From Robiginitomaculum sp. (GTDB lineage: Bacteria; Pseudomonadota; Alphaproteobacteria; Caulobacterales; Maricaulaceae): a DNA stretch of 47,656 nucleotides. The stretch is taken from positions 1 through 47,656 of the forward strand of contig JALZUP010000032.1 of assembly GCA_023301505.1 (NCBI GenBank). Reading direction: 5' to 3'. Within the stretch, counting starts at the first letter, position 1. The number at the start of each line of letters is the position of its first letter. The notes under the pieces are model-generated. The model was not told where the DNA came from, ran no database searches, and saw nothing but the letters and a program-made list of their open reading frames with translations. Positions 25,205 to 34,075 of the stretch are shown here, piece by piece. A program made the translations under genes and the position numbers.

Positions 25205-26800
25205 TTAGCCCGCATTATCAAATTGGTTCATTGTGTTATGGGCTCCGCCCGCTTTAAGAGCGCGGTCGCCACCTGTCATTTCTTTGAAGTTGTCGCCAAG
25301 ATCAGAGCCGACTTCGTGCTGATGTTTCACAGCAGAAACGCCGCGGCGAATTTCTTCGCGCTGAATGTTGCGAACATAGGCCAGCATTTTGTCTGCGCCG
25401 AAATAACCTTCAGCCAAATCATCCGTGAACTTCGCAGTCATATGGAATGTTGGTAGCGTGATAAGGTTATGGAACACGCCAGCTTCGCGGGCAATGTCAG
25501 TCTGGAAGTTACGCAGACGATCATCGGCTTCAATGCCGAGCTTATCTTCGTCAAATTTAGAAGACATAAGCTGGATGCCATCTGGATAATCAGCGGCTTT
25601 GATTTTGCCAGCCGCAATCCAATCTTCACGGACTTGCTTGCGCAGGTTCAGTGTCCAGTTAAAGCTTGGGCTGTTATTATATGTCAGCTTAGCATTTGGC
25701 ACGACTTCTTTAACGCGGTTGACCATATCAGCAATGATTTGAACATTTGGCGTTGCTGTTTCGATCCAAAGTAGATCAGCACCACCATCCGTTAGGCTAG
25801 AGATACAATCTTCAACAACGCGCTCTGCGCCTGTATCAGCTTTGAATTTGTAAAGGCCATTTGGAAGACGAACTGGCTTAACAAGTGCGCCGTCAATCAC
25901 GAGAGCAATTTCGCCTTCTTTAACAGGGTTTGCGTCTGTTACAGGCGTTGTTTCTAGCCATTTATTATACTCATAAGCATCGTCGCCAACTTTTTCAGAT
26001 ACGGCGATTTTTTGTGTAAGGCCAGCACCTAGGCTGTCTGTACGTGCAACGATAACACCATCATCAACGCCGAGCTCTTCAAAGGCCATGCGGCAAGCGC
26101 GTAGCTTTTCAACGAAGTCTTCGCGCGGAACAGTCACTTTACCGTCTTGGTGACCGCACTGCTTAGCATCAGACACTTGGTTTTCAATTTGCAAGCAACA
26201 TGCGCCCGCTTTGATCATTTCTTTTGCAAGAAGATATGTGGCGTGAACATTACCAAAACCGGCGTCAATATCAGCAATGATAGGGCGCACATATGTTTCG
26301 TGACCGTCAATTTTTTTGATGATCGCTGCTTTTTCTGACTCTGGAGCCGCTTTTAGCGCTGCAAATAGATCATTGAGTTCAACTTCGTCAGCCTGACGCA
26401 GGGAAACATAAATCTCTTGGATAAGGTCAACAACAGATGTTTTCTCATGCATTGACTGATCTGGTAGATGACCAAAGCGGTTACGTAGACCAGCAACCAT
26501 CCAGCCAGATAGATAGACATATGCGCCTTCTAATGTGCCTTTTTGACGCTTAATCGCGCGCATTTTTTGCATAGCGTGGAAACCAGACCAGCACCCAAGT
26601 GACTGCGTGAATTTGCTGCTATCAGCATCATAGGCGGCCATATCAACGCGCATAACTTTGGCCATATCTTTGGCGATATCCAAATGAGTGCTGTAAGTGT
26701 TTTGAGTTTTTAGCTGTGCCAAATCCTCAAGATTAATGCCAGCCGGCGCACCATTAGGGTAGCGCTTTTGCAATGTCTTTAATGTGTTTGAATAAGTCAT
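25205..26800 (-). CDS. aceA: Isocitrate lyase (long form)
   Basis: A 531-residue enzyme that splits isocitrate to glyoxylate and succinate, the first step of the glyoxylate shunt for growth on acetate, fatty acids or other C2 sources. The catalytic loop is KQCGH at 213-217 with nucleophile C215, the form used by the long isocitrate lyases of Pseudomonas-type bacteria (KKCGH in E. coli). The metal-site block ADIDAGFGN lies at 177-185. The start has AGAGGA overlapping the end of aceB, five bases upstream, so the pair is translated together. Confidence 0.96.
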   Translation of the reverse strand: MTYSNTLKTLQKRYPNGAPAGINLEDLAQLKTQNTYSTHLDIAKDMAKVMRVDMAAYDADSSKFTQSLGCWSGFHAMQKMRAIKRQKGTLEGAYVYLSGWMVAGLRNRFGHLPDQSMHEKTSVVDLIQEIYVSLRQADEVELNDLFAALKAAPESEKAAIIKKIDGHETYVRPIIADIDAGFGNVHATYLLAKEMIKAGACCLQIENQVSDAKQCGHQDGKVTVPREDFVEKLRACRMAFEELGVDDGVIVARTDSLGAGLTQKIAVSEKVGDDAYEYNKWLETTPVTDANPVKEGEIALVIDGALVKPVRLPNGLYKFKADTGAERVVEDCISSLTDGGADLLWIETATPNVQIIADMVNRVKEVVPNAKLTYNNSPSFNWTLNLRKQVREDWIAAGKIKAADYPDGIQLMSSKFDEDKLGIEADDRLRNFQTDIAREAGVFHNLITLPTFHMTAKFTDDLAEGYFGADKMLAYVRNIQREEIRRGVSAVKHQHEVGSDLGDNFKEMTGGDRALKAGGAHNTMNQFDNAG

Positions 26801-26805
26801 AATGA

Positions 26806-28440
26806 TTAGTCCTCTAAGATATCATAAGCGGGAAGAGTCAAAAACTCAGGTAAGTCAGCCGATGTGGCTGTCTCGGTGAAAAGTTTGGTGGCTTCTGGGA
26901 AGCGCTGAGACGTGTAAGTCTCACTTCCAAGTTCGGCTTTAAGCGCTTCAGTTTCCTCATTTAAAAGATCGCGGTAAATTGAGGAGGTAAAGCGTTTTTC
27001 GCTACCATCTGCCATTTGAACGGTTGCGCCGTGACGCAGCCATTGCCAAATTTGTGTACGTGAGATTTCTGCCGTAGCAGCATCTTCCATCAAGTTGTGG
27101 ATTGGCACAGCGCCAAAGCCGCAGAGCCAAGCCGCGATATAGCGAATGCCAACTTCGATATTTGTGCGCACGCCAGCTTCAGTAATCGTTCCGCTATGCG
27201 GGCTGAGCATATCTTCGTCTGTGATGCGTATATTTTGCTGTTTCTTATGGATTTGGTGCTTGCCTGGCATATGCTCGTCAAACACGTCCATAGCCACAGG
27301 CACGAGGGCAGGGTGAGCCACCCATGTTCCGTCATGGCCTTGGCTGGCTTCGCGTAATTTATCAGCGGCAACTTTGGCAAAGGCGGCTTTATTGGCCTCT
27401 TCGTCATTTTTAACCGGAATTTGTGCTGCCATGCCGCCCATCGCATGAGCGCGGCGTTTGTGACATGTCTCAATGAGGCGTAGTGAATAGGCCCGTAGGA
27501 AATCACGGTCCATGCCCACTTGCGCGCGCTCTGGAAGCACAAATTGCTTATGATTACGCAGGGTCTTGATATAGCTAAAGATATAATCCCAGCGGCCACA
27601 ATTAAGGCCCGTAATATGATGGCGCATAACGTAAAGAATTTCATCCATCTGGAAGGCAGCTGGCAGAGTTTCAATCAAAATTGTTGCTTTGATTGTGCCG
27701 TGCGGAATATCAGTGACGACCTGTGAGAAGTTAAATACATCATTCCACAAGCGGGCTTCTTGATAGCTTTCCATTTTAGGCAGATAGAAGAACGGGCCGC
27801 GGCCATCTTCAGCAAGTATTTTGCCATTGTGGAAAATATGTAGGCCAAAATCGACTAGCGCGGCAGACATAGGCTCGCCGTCCACTGTAATATTGTCTTC
27901 TTCTAAGTGCCAGCCCCGAGGCCGCACGAGAAGTGTGGCTGTCTCTTCATTCAGAGTATAGCTCTTCTTGTCAGTCTTAAGGGAGAGCGTGCCGCGCGCA
28001 TAATCACGCATATTGATTTGACCTTCGATCATATTGGCAAAGGTCGGAGAGCTGGCATCTTCAAAGTCAGCCATGAACATTTTAGCACCGCAATTAAGCG
28101 CATTGATCATCATTTTGCGATCAACAGGGCCTGTAATTTCTACGCGGCGATCTTGCAGAGCGGGCGGGCAAGGAGCGACTTCCCAAACACCCGTACGGAT
28201 ATGATCCGTTTCTATAGGCTGTGTTGGCAATTCGCCATCATCAAAGCGTTCTTGCTGTAAACGGCGATTATCTAAAAGCGTGCGGCGCTGCGGGCCAAAA
28301 CGGCGTTCTAGGTCAGCTAGAAATAATAAGGCATCAGGGGTTAAGACCTGATCATAACCTTCACCCATTTTGCCGACCACTTTGGCCAAAACCCTATGAC
28401 GGGGTGTTGGCTGGGCTTTACTGCCTGTTTTGGCGTTCAT
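26806..28440 (-). CDS. aceB: Malate synthase A
   Basis: A 544-residue enzyme joining glyoxylate and acetyl-CoA to malate, the second shunt step. Marks include PVDRKMMINALNCGAKMFMA with DFEDASSPTF early on and the family signature GLNCGRWDYIFSYIK in the middle. The start at 28440 is preferred over an in-frame ATG 12 bp upstream because GGAG (in the upstream ATGGAG) then lies at the right distance. It leads the aceB-aceA operon and is divergent from the ScfR-type regulator, whose likely binding sites lie in the 180-bp gap. Confidence 0.96.
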   Translation of the reverse strand: MNAKTGSKAQPTPRHRVLAKVVGKMGEGYDQVLTPDALLFLADLERRFGPQRRTLLDNRRLQQERFDDGELPTQPIETDHIRTGVWEVAPCPPALQDRRVEITGPVDRKMMINALNCGAKMFMADFEDASSPTFANMIEGQINMRDYARGTLSLKTDKKSYTLNEETATLLVRPRGWHLEEDNITVDGEPMSAALVDFGLHIFHNGKILAEDGRGPFFYLPKMESYQEARLWNDVFNFSQVVTDIPHGTIKATILIETLPAAFQMDEILYVMRHHITGLNCGRWDYIFSYIKTLRNHKQFVLPERAQVGMDRDFLRAYSLRLIETCHKRRAHAMGGMAAQIPVKNDEEANKAAFAKVAADKLREASQGHDGTWVAHPALVPVAMDVFDEHMPGKHQIHKKQQNIRITDEDMLSPHSGTITEAGVRTNIEVGIRYIAAWLCGFGAVPIHNLMEDAATAEISRTQIWQWLRHGATVQMADGSEKRFTSSIYRDLLNEETEALKAELGSETYTSQRFPEATKLFTETATSADLPEFLTLPAYDILED

Positions 28441-28457
28441 CGCTATCTCCATAAATT

Positions 28458-28574
28458 GTGTAACGGTTACACTATATTTACAAAAATGGATGAATGTCTA
28501 TAAGCTCCTGTAAATATACGGTATTTTTGTAACATTTGTAAAATTAACGGAGATATAGTTGTAAATCTTGTAAA
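28458..28574. promoter_or_regulatory. aceB-scfR divergent operator region
   Basis: The gap holds a perfect 15-bp palindrome GTGTAAC-g-GTTACAC (28458-28472), TTTACAAA (28477-28484), TTTGTAAC and TTTGTAAA one base apart (28526-28533, 28535-28542), and TTGTAAA twice at a 9-bp spacing (28559-28565, 28568-28574). ScfR-family regulators such as PccR and RamB bind TTTGCAAA-type repeats, so these TTTGTAAA units are likely binding sites for the adjacent regulator. Half-sites near aceB could control the shunt and those near scfR its autoregulation. Confidence 0.7.
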
Positions 28575-28618
28575 TATGTGATTTATTGAGTTAAAGATTT
28601 GACGCTTAGGACTTGAAT

Positions 28619-30049
28619 ATGGCCAGACAAGAAAAATTATTGATTGGCCCGCGCTTGCGGCGGTTTCGTCAGGCCTTAGGGTTAACTCAGGTCCGTATGG
28701 CAGAAGACCTTGAAATATCAACATCTTATCTCAATTTAATTGAACGCAATCAGCGCGCTATGTCGGCCAAAGTGCTTATGCGTATGGCGCAAGTTTACGA
28801 TTTTGATATTGCTCAATTTACAGGGGCAGGGGACGCGCATCTGGTCGCCGAAGTGTATGATGTATTGCGCGCTCCGCTATTTAAAGGGGAGTCGATTTCC
28901 AAAAATGAAGCTGAAGATTTAGTTGCGGCTAGTCCAAATGCCGCTCGGGCCCTGTTAAAAGTTTACGCCAAGCACCGCGATAATCAGCGCCGAGGCACAA
29001 ATTTAGCCGTAGATCGCGATCGTGTGGAGCTTTTGGAGCAATCGGCGGAGGTGGTCGAATCAGTGCGCCGCTTCATCCATGCCCAGCGAAATTATTTCCC
29101 AGTCTTAGATGAGGCCGCCGAGGACTTATCAGCCGAATTAGGTCTTCTTAAAAGTGAGCCTCATGCTGCGCTAACCAAGCGGCTTAAGGAAAAGCATGAT
29201 TTGACCGTGCGTATTGTGCCCATAGATGTCATGCCGCAAATGCTGCGCTATTTTGATCGGCACGCCAAGCGGATAAACCTGTCCGAATTATTGCGCCAAT
29301 CTGGCCGCCGCTTTCAGCTTGCTTTTCAGATTGGTATGTTAGAGCAACGCGAGCTGATTGATAGGATTGTCAAATCTGCCAAATTGCCGGGCCCTGAGGC
29401 GGAAGGGTTGTGCCGAACGAGCTTGGCGAACTATTTCGCCGCAGCGACACTGATGCCTTATAGGCGGTTTTTGCGCGAAGCGGAGGATTGCAAATATGAT
29501 GTTGATTTGCTGGGCCACCGATTTGGCACCAGCTTTGAGCAAACGGCTCACCGCTTAACAACGCTGCAAAAGCCTGATGCGCGCGGCATCCCGTTCTTTT
29601 TTGTGCGCATAGATGTGGCGGGCAATGTGTCAAAGCGCTTTAGCGCAGGGCGGTTTCATTTTAGCCAATTTGGCGGGGCTTGCCCGTTATGGAATATCCA
29701 TGAATGTTTTCAAACGCCGGGCAAAACCATTAGCCAGATGATTCAAATGCCTGATGAGACGACCTATTTCTCGATTGCGCGTATGATTAGCCGCAGTGAT
29801 GGCACTTATAATGCGCCAGCTCAAAAGCTCGCTATCGGTCTAGGGTGTGACATTGCCTATGCGCCGCGTCTTATTTATGCGCAGACCTTTAATATGGTCT
29901 CCCCGCAGCCCACGCCAATTGGCATTAATTGCTATTTATGTGAGCGCCCACATTGTCGTCAACGCGCCCATGCGCCGCTCAATAAAACGCTTAATTTTGA
30001 TGAGCGTGCGCGTAATATGTCCCTCTTCAGTTTTGAAGCTGAGGGGTAG
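28619..30049 (+). CDS. ScfR-family XRE regulator (short-chain acyl-CoA-responsive)
   Basis: A 476-residue regulator. An XRE/Cro helix-turn-helix (about 9-64; LRRFRQALGLTQ and ISTSYLNLIERNQ) is followed by a long acyl-CoA-sensing region related to IrrE/ImmA folds (about 180-310) without a HExxH zinc motif. A C-terminal Cys-rich part contains CYLCERPHC. This is the layout of RamB, PccR and MccR, which control acetate, propionate and acyl-CoA genes. The start is the ATG at 28619, with AGGA eight bases upstream; a TTG two codons earlier is ignored. Being divergent from aceBA with shared repeats, it probably controls the glyoxylate shunt. Confidence 0.9.
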   Translation: MARQEKLLIGPRLRRFRQALGLTQVRMAEDLEISTSYLNLIERNQRAMSAKVLMRMAQVYDFDIAQFTGAGDAHLVAEVYDVLRAPLFKGESISKNEAEDLVAASPNAARALLKVYAKHRDNQRRGTNLAVDRDRVELLEQSAEVVESVRRFIHAQRNYFPVLDEAAEDLSAELGLLKSEPHAALTKRLKEKHDLTVRIVPIDVMPQMLRYFDRHAKRINLSELLRQSGRRFQLAFQIGMLEQRELIDRIVKSAKLPGPEAEGLCRTSLANYFAAATLMPYRRFLREAEDCKYDVDLLGHRFGTSFEQTAHRLTTLQKPDARGIPFFFVRIDVAGNVSKRFSAGRFHFSQFGGACPLWNIHECFQTPGKTISQMIQMPDETTYFSIARMISRSDGTYNAPAQKLAIGLGCDIAYAPRLIYAQTFNMVSPQPTPIGINCYLCERPHCRQRAHAPLNKTLNFDERARNMSLFSFEAEG

Positions 30050-30096
30050 CGGCGCTGTAAAGTATAGCGCGGCTAAAATGGGGGCATATATAGTGT

Positions 30097-30131
30097 ATAT
30101 ATTGAGTCTATATATAATGACTCATATATAT
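30097..30131. repeat. AT-rich inverted repeat with two GANTC sites
   Basis: TATATT-GAGTC (ending 30108) pairs with GACTC-A-TATATA (starting 30119) around a ten-base AT loop, with one bulge. GAGTC (30104-30108) and GACTC (30119-30123) both match GANTC, the CcrM methylation site of alphaproteobacteria. It lies between scfR and the TauE-family gene and could be a transcript end or a methylation-sensitive promoter element. Confidence 0.55.
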
Positions 30132-30199
30132 AGGTCTTTAAGGTGCAATATGAGCGTGTGTGGTTGCGTCAGGGGGATCTAACAGCTAAAGCCGCCCGC

Positions 30200-31003
30200 A
30201 TGTTTGAGCTAACGCTGTTTAATGCGATTTTATTGATCGGAGCTGGTTTGGCTGCGGGGTTTATAAATGTGACCGCAGGCGGCGGGTCCATGCTGACTCT
30301 CCCCGCCATGATTTTTATGGGAATCCCAGGCCCGATTGCTAATGGCACAAACCGTGTGGGGATTTTGTTTCAAAATATAAGCGCCGTGACCGCCTTTTAT
30401 CGAAAGGGCTTGTCCGATTTTAAGCTCAGCTTCACTCTTGCGCTTTGCACATTGCCGGGAGCCATCATTGGGGCGATGTCCGCGGCGCGCTTAAAGGGTG
30501 AGCATTTTAATTTGATACTTGCAGGTGTCATGCTGATTGTCATGGCGCTGACCCTTTTTGGCAATAAACCTCAGGCGCAGGGTCAGGGTCAGGGTCAGGA
30601 GCAGGGAGGGGTTGAAACTGTTATAAGAGGCGATATATCCCGCCGCCGCCTTATTTGGGGGCATATATGTATGTGCTTTGTCGGGCTTTGGGGCGGGTTT
30701 ATACAAATTGGCGCGGGCTTTATTCTCATTCCCATTCTTAATCGGGTCATGGGGCTGGATTTGCTGCGCACCAATATGCACAAAGTTGCGATTGTGCTTG
30801 TCTATACAGTCGCGGCTTTGGCGGTATTTGCTAATCAGCTTGAAATGGAGTGGCTGGCAGGCTTTTTTATTGCTTTAGGTATGATGGTGGGGGCTTGGAT
30901 TGGGGCGAGGCTGCAAATCAAGCAGGGCACTGGATATATAAAGTGGATCATCAATATTGTTTTGCTGGTTTTCGTGGTCAAACTTGTCTGGGGTTACCTT
31001 TAA
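30200..31003 (+). CDS. TauE/SafE-family membrane permease
   Basis: A 267-residue inner-membrane protein with about eight membrane segments. The opening LIGAGLAAGFINVTAGGGS and the related loops PGPIANGTNRVG and LRTNMHKVAIV are typical of the TauE/SafE (DUF81) permeases, which export sulfite, sulfoacetate or other small anions. The substrate here is unknown. The start at 30200 is placed just before the first membrane helix; an in-frame start 57 bp upstream adds an untypical basic stretch. A cytoplasmic or periplasmic loop carries a Gln-Gly repeat from a CAGGGT microrepeat (30572-30610). Confidence 0.85.
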   Translation: MFELTLFNAILLIGAGLAAGFINVTAGGGSMLTLPAMIFMGIPGPIANGTNRVGILFQNISAVTAFYRKGLSDFKLSFTLALCTLPGAIIGAMSAARLKGEHFNLILAGVMLIVMALTLFGNKPQAQGQGQGQEQGGVETVIRGDISRRRLIWGHICMCFVGLWGGFIQIGAGFILIPILNRVMGLDLLRTNMHKVAIVLVYTVAALAVFANQLEMEWLAGFFIALGMMVGAWIGARLQIKQGTGYIKWIINIVLLVFVVKLVWGYL

Positions 31004-31208
31004 GGGCCCTAGGCATATGTTGCGGATGGGGTAAACTGCTAATAGCTTTCCTTTATCGCAAGAAATATCTTGATAACTATATGTAAATGTGGTTTTTAAG
31101 CTCCAGAATTGGGGCACGGTTGCTGGCATGGGGTTTATGTTGGTTGCTTAGGGTGGCATAGACTTTTTTATAGTGCTATCTTAGCTGTCGTGACGAGGGT
31201 GGGAAGTT

Positions 31209-31811
31209 ATGTTATCTAGATTTGTTGCATCAGCACGCAGGGTATATCCTGTGATCAAGCGATCTATGGACGTTGTGATAGCTGGGCTTTTTATAATTCT
31301 TTTATCTCCCTTGCTTCTTATTGCGGCCTTGCTCGTAAAGCTGACCTCGGACGGCCCCGTAATCTTTTACTCTGACCGTTTAGGGCTTGATGGTAATGTG
31401 TTTCGGATGCCGAAATTTCGGACAATGACGACATGTTCTCGGGTTATGTCCCGTGAGACGGCCACAGATGCCGATATAAAATTGACTCCAATTGGCAATC
31501 TGCTCCGAAAATCAAGTATTGATGAGCTTCCTCAGCTTTGGAGTGTGGTTAAAGGGGATATGAGCTTGATTGGGCCGCGCCCCCTTATCCCTAATGATAA
31601 TGCAAATGATTTGCGTATGGATAATCCCGTTATTTATACAGTTCGTCCGGGAATTACTGGATTGGCGCAAATTAATGGGCGAAGCTTCATAAAACCGCAA
31701 AATAAAGTGCGGTATGATGCTTTTTATGCGCAGCGTGTATGTATGATACTCGATATTAAGATATTATCGCGTACATTTATAACGATATTTGATACAAAAA
31801 GTGTGAAATAG
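31209..31811 (+). CDS. Polyprenyl-phosphate sugar-1-phosphate transferase (initiating PGT)
   Basis: A 200-residue small monotopic phosphoglycosyl transferase. A membrane re-entrant helix (about 17-42; KRSMDVVIAGLFIILL) is followed by the catalytic region with KFRTM, the Asp-Glu dyad in SSIDELPQLW, GDMSLIGPRPL and RPGITGLAQINGR. It lacks the large N-terminal domain of WbaP/WcaJ, so it is the minimal PglC-like form. It loads the first sugar phosphate on undecaprenyl phosphate and starts the polysaccharide. GGGAAG precedes the ATG. It opens the exopolysaccharide cluster. Confidence 0.93.
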   Translation: MLSRFVASARRVYPVIKRSMDVVIAGLFIILLSPLLLIAALLVKLTSDGPVIFYSDRLGLDGNVFRMPKFRTMTTCSRVMSRETATDADIKLTPIGNLLRKSSIDELPQLWSVVKGDMSLIGPRPLIPNDNANDLRMDNPVIYTVRPGITGLAQINGRSFIKPQNKVRYDAFYAQRVCMILDIKILSRTFITIFDTKSVK

Positions 31812-31872
31812 AGGCTTGCGTCTATCTCTACAAATTGTTAAAGATGATTCAAATTTGAAAAGGAAAGTGACT

Positions 31873-32385
31873 ATGAAAGCTTTTAAGAAATCGATTGCAC
31901 CAGCAATACTGGCTTTGACATGTGTCGCAGCTACCGCTGATGCTTCTGTGGTTGGCCGCTTAGAAAATGTCGGCTGTGACGTTGTTATTGATCGTAGTGG
32001 TCAGCTTTACCGTGCAACTGAGGGCGCAGGCCTTCAGGCAGGTGATCGCGTTTTTGCGAATGACGGATCAAGCGCTAACATCGTTTTAAATGCTGGCTGC
32101 TCTGGCTCTCTAAATTCTCTACAGTCTGTAGGGTTTGGCGCTGGAAACTCTTGCGTTGATGTTAACAATGTAACATCTATTTCAAGCAATGTACGCGACA
32201 CTGTATTTGCAGGTGGTAGTTGTGCGGGCGGTGTATTTGTTCCTACATCTGTTGCGGGTGCAGGCTCTTCAATTAGTGGCTTCGCTCCATCATGGGGTAC
32301 TCTTGCAGCAATTGCTGGCGGACTTATAGTGACGGGTATCGCAGTTGAGGCGTTTGATGATGATGATACTCCACCTAGCCCTTAA
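31873..32385 (+). CDS. FecR-like secreted protein with C-terminal membrane segment
   Basis: A 170-residue protein with a Sec signal peptide (about 1-23, ending in ATADA). The middle has a FecR-like beta layout (VVIDRSGQLYRATEGAGLQAG, read in two parts, then DRVFANDGSSANIVL and several cysteines), as in small proteins of alphaproteobacterial exopolysaccharide loci. A glycine-rich hydrophobic segment (about 142-162) ends in acidic EAFDDDD. The start at 31873 has AGGAAA upstream; the longer ORF start at 31816 is not plausible. It lies between the PGT and wza genes and ends in its own strong terminator. It may help polymer assembly or signalling; function unknown. Confidence 0.75.
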   Translation: MKAFKKSIAPAILALTCVAATADASVVGRLENVGCDVVIDRSGQLYRATEGAGLQAGDRVFANDGSSANIVLNAGCSGSLNSLQSVGFGAGNSCVDVNNVTSISSNVRDTVFAGGSCAGGVFVPTSVAGAGSSISGFAPSWGTLAAIAGGLIVTGIAVEAFDDDDTPPSP

Positions 32386-32417
32386 TTAATTTCACTGTCG
32401 AAATTAAGATGAAATTT

Positions 32418-32447
32418 AAACCCAGTGTTTTTTAACACTGGGTTTTT
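32418..32447 (+). terminator. Rho-independent terminator
   Basis: A 12-bp perfect stem, AAACCCAGTGTT (32418-32429) with AACACTGGGTTT (32434-32445), has a TTTT loop and a trailing run of T. It lies 33 bp after the FecR-like gene and separates the initiator pair from wza. Confidence 0.92.
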
Positions 32448-32922
32448 CATGTTGCGGATAACTATAGCTGAGAAATATTCTTACTATTGTCTATTTGTAA
32501 TTTGATGGGCCTGTGTTCATTTGAGGATGTTTTTCTCATCCTTTGAAAAATGATAATAATCTTGAAGTCAGATCACCGCGTGGTAATCGCGCGGAAAGTT
32601 TCTTCCACTTGCTCAAACATACAAGATCTGCAAAGAGGGGCCATCTGCTATATTGAGGCAATCTTTACAATCCAAAAGGCATGCATGCTCATAAGTTGTT
32701 GTCCCCGTTGAATTCGAGGGCTGGAAAAATGAAGAAATAAGCCTTCAAAGGGCCCTCATTTAGTGGAAAAAAAATATGCAGAAACTGTTTTCATTAATTC
32801 CCTGTATGATTGAGTGTTTATAATATTGATTACCAACTGCGTTTATAGTCTTGTGTTTTTGGATAAATTGAGGTGTAAGGGGGGCTAAAGTCGATAATTA
32901 ATTATTTATTTGAGTGACCTCC
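32448..32922. other. Gene-free stretch before wza
   Basis: About 475 bp, AT-rich, with no convincing reading frame. Small hairpins include AGGATG with CATCCT (32524-32542) and CCGCG with CGCGG (32577-32595). It must hold the wza promoter, but I cannot point to a clear -35/-10. An eight-A run lies at about 32766-32773. A remnant of a lost gene cannot be excluded. Confidence 0.5.
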
Positions 32923-33678
32923 ATGAGCCGTTCTTTTTTGCCCTCTCTTTTTCTAAATCAAAGGCTTTGGATAATAGGGTGGATGACGCTTACGCTTGGG
33001 GCATGTTCTACACTTCCCGGAAATCAGGCGGGTTTTGGAATTGGGGACATCAGAGAAACAGAGCAATATGTATCTGATTTGCCCGTGATTAGCGCTAATA
33101 GCGTTGCAAAAAAATCATTGAAAGATGTATTTAGTATTGGCGATACAGCAGTGATATCAGTCTATCAAGTAGAGGATATTTCTGGAGAATTTGTTGTTGG
33201 CAGAGATGGCAATTTGAATTTGCCTTTGATTAACGCTGTGCCTGCCGCGGGGTTGTCAACTTTAGGTCTTCAAGAACTGTTGACCAGAAAATATGCTGCT
33301 GATTATCTGCAAAATCCGAGCATTGATGTTAAGATTGAGGCTCAAGAGCTAGGCCGCGTTGTCGTTGATGGGGCCGTTGAGAAGCCTGGTGTTTTCGAAG
33401 TTAATGAAATTATCACTCTTCTAGAAGCGGTCGCGTTAGCCGAGGGTATCACTGAGGATAGTAACGGTTCCAAGATTTACATAATGCGCGATGTTGAGGG
33501 TGAGCGTAAGGTGGCGTTGGTTGATATTCGGGATATACGCAACCAGAGCCGTGCAAATCCGCAAATCATCCCGAATGATGTTATTTTTGTAGAAAATAGT
33601 ACTGGTCGAATTCTGTTTAAAGAATTTTTACGGACCTTGCCGTTAATTAATACGGCTATTATTTGGGGTGCGCGATGA
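32923..33678 (+). CDS. Wza-type polysaccharide export lipoprotein (short form)
   Basis: A 251-residue outer-membrane export protein. The N-terminus carries a lipobox, LTLGAC with C28 as the lipidated residue. A poly-export domain (about 60-135; FSIGDTAVISVYQVEDISGE and GRDGNLNLPLI) and one SLBB domain (about 140-215; GRVVVDGAVEKPGVFEV) follow. E. coli Wza is about 380 residues, so this form lacks the extra beta domain and the C-terminal helix part, as in alphaproteobacterial ExoF/GfcE-like versions. The ATG at 32923 is chosen; an in-frame GTG lies 9 bp upstream. It precedes the Wzc-type gene and forms the export channel with it. Confidence 0.9.
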   Translation: MSRSFLPSLFLNQRLWIIGWMTLTLGACSTLPGNQAGFGIGDIRETEQYVSDLPVISANSVAKKSLKDVFSIGDTAVISVYQVEDISGEFVVGRDGNLNLPLINAVPAAGLSTLGLQELLTRKYAADYLQNPSIDVKIEAQELGRVVVDGAVEKPGVFEVNEIITLLEAVALAEGITEDSNGSKIYIMRDVEGERKVALVDIRDIRNQSRANPQIIPNDVIFVENSTGRILFKEFLRTLPLINTAIIWGAR

Positions 33679-34075
33679 TAATTCATGTGATGGTTTAGAA
33701 GATTAAACTTGGCTCTAGGGGGTTCAGGCTGCAACCATGAATGCCGTGTTAAAACCCTCATCTCGTATCTCTTGTGGGTTTAACGACTAAATTTCTCAGA
33801 AAGATAATCATAATCAATGCTCACCGAAATATGAGTTATTTATATGATGAGATATATAATATTTAGAAAACCTTATTTTAGCTTTCGCTAAGATAGGGGT
33901 ATTGCCTATCCAGAAAAGGGTAGAAAATAGGATCATTATCCGACGGTATAGAATAGGAATTAGCTGGTTGACACATCAACGTCTACGTTGCATTCCAAGG
34001 TGGAATTTTGGGTGCGCTGTCACTACGGTGCGCTGTCACTACTAAAGAAACGCCTAATTTGAAGGAATTTTAATT
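33679..34075. other. Gene-free stretch between wza and wzc
   Basis: About 400 bp with no supported gene. It contains a GTTAAA-A-CCC/GGGTTTAAC inverted repeat (33748-33784) that could weakly terminate wza transcripts. Three short palindromes follow each other: GTTG/CAAC (33967-33980), AACG/CGTT (33978-33989) and ATTCC/GGAAT (33992-34006). Just after them is a 16-bp tandem repeat. The order suggests a regulatory or leader region for wzc. Confidence 0.55.
34011..34042. repeat. Perfect 16-bp tandem repeat
   Basis: GGTGCGCTGTCACTAC occurs at 34011-34026 and again at 34027-34042 without change. It ends 33 bp before the wzc start codon, inside the likely leader or promoter. Perfect identity suggests a recent slippage or a functional operator pair. 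Confidence 0.85.

Noticed and set aside
27090-27674. 194-residue minus-strand ORF
   Set aside because: It is an alternative frame of aceB, whose own frame shows the malate synthase signature.
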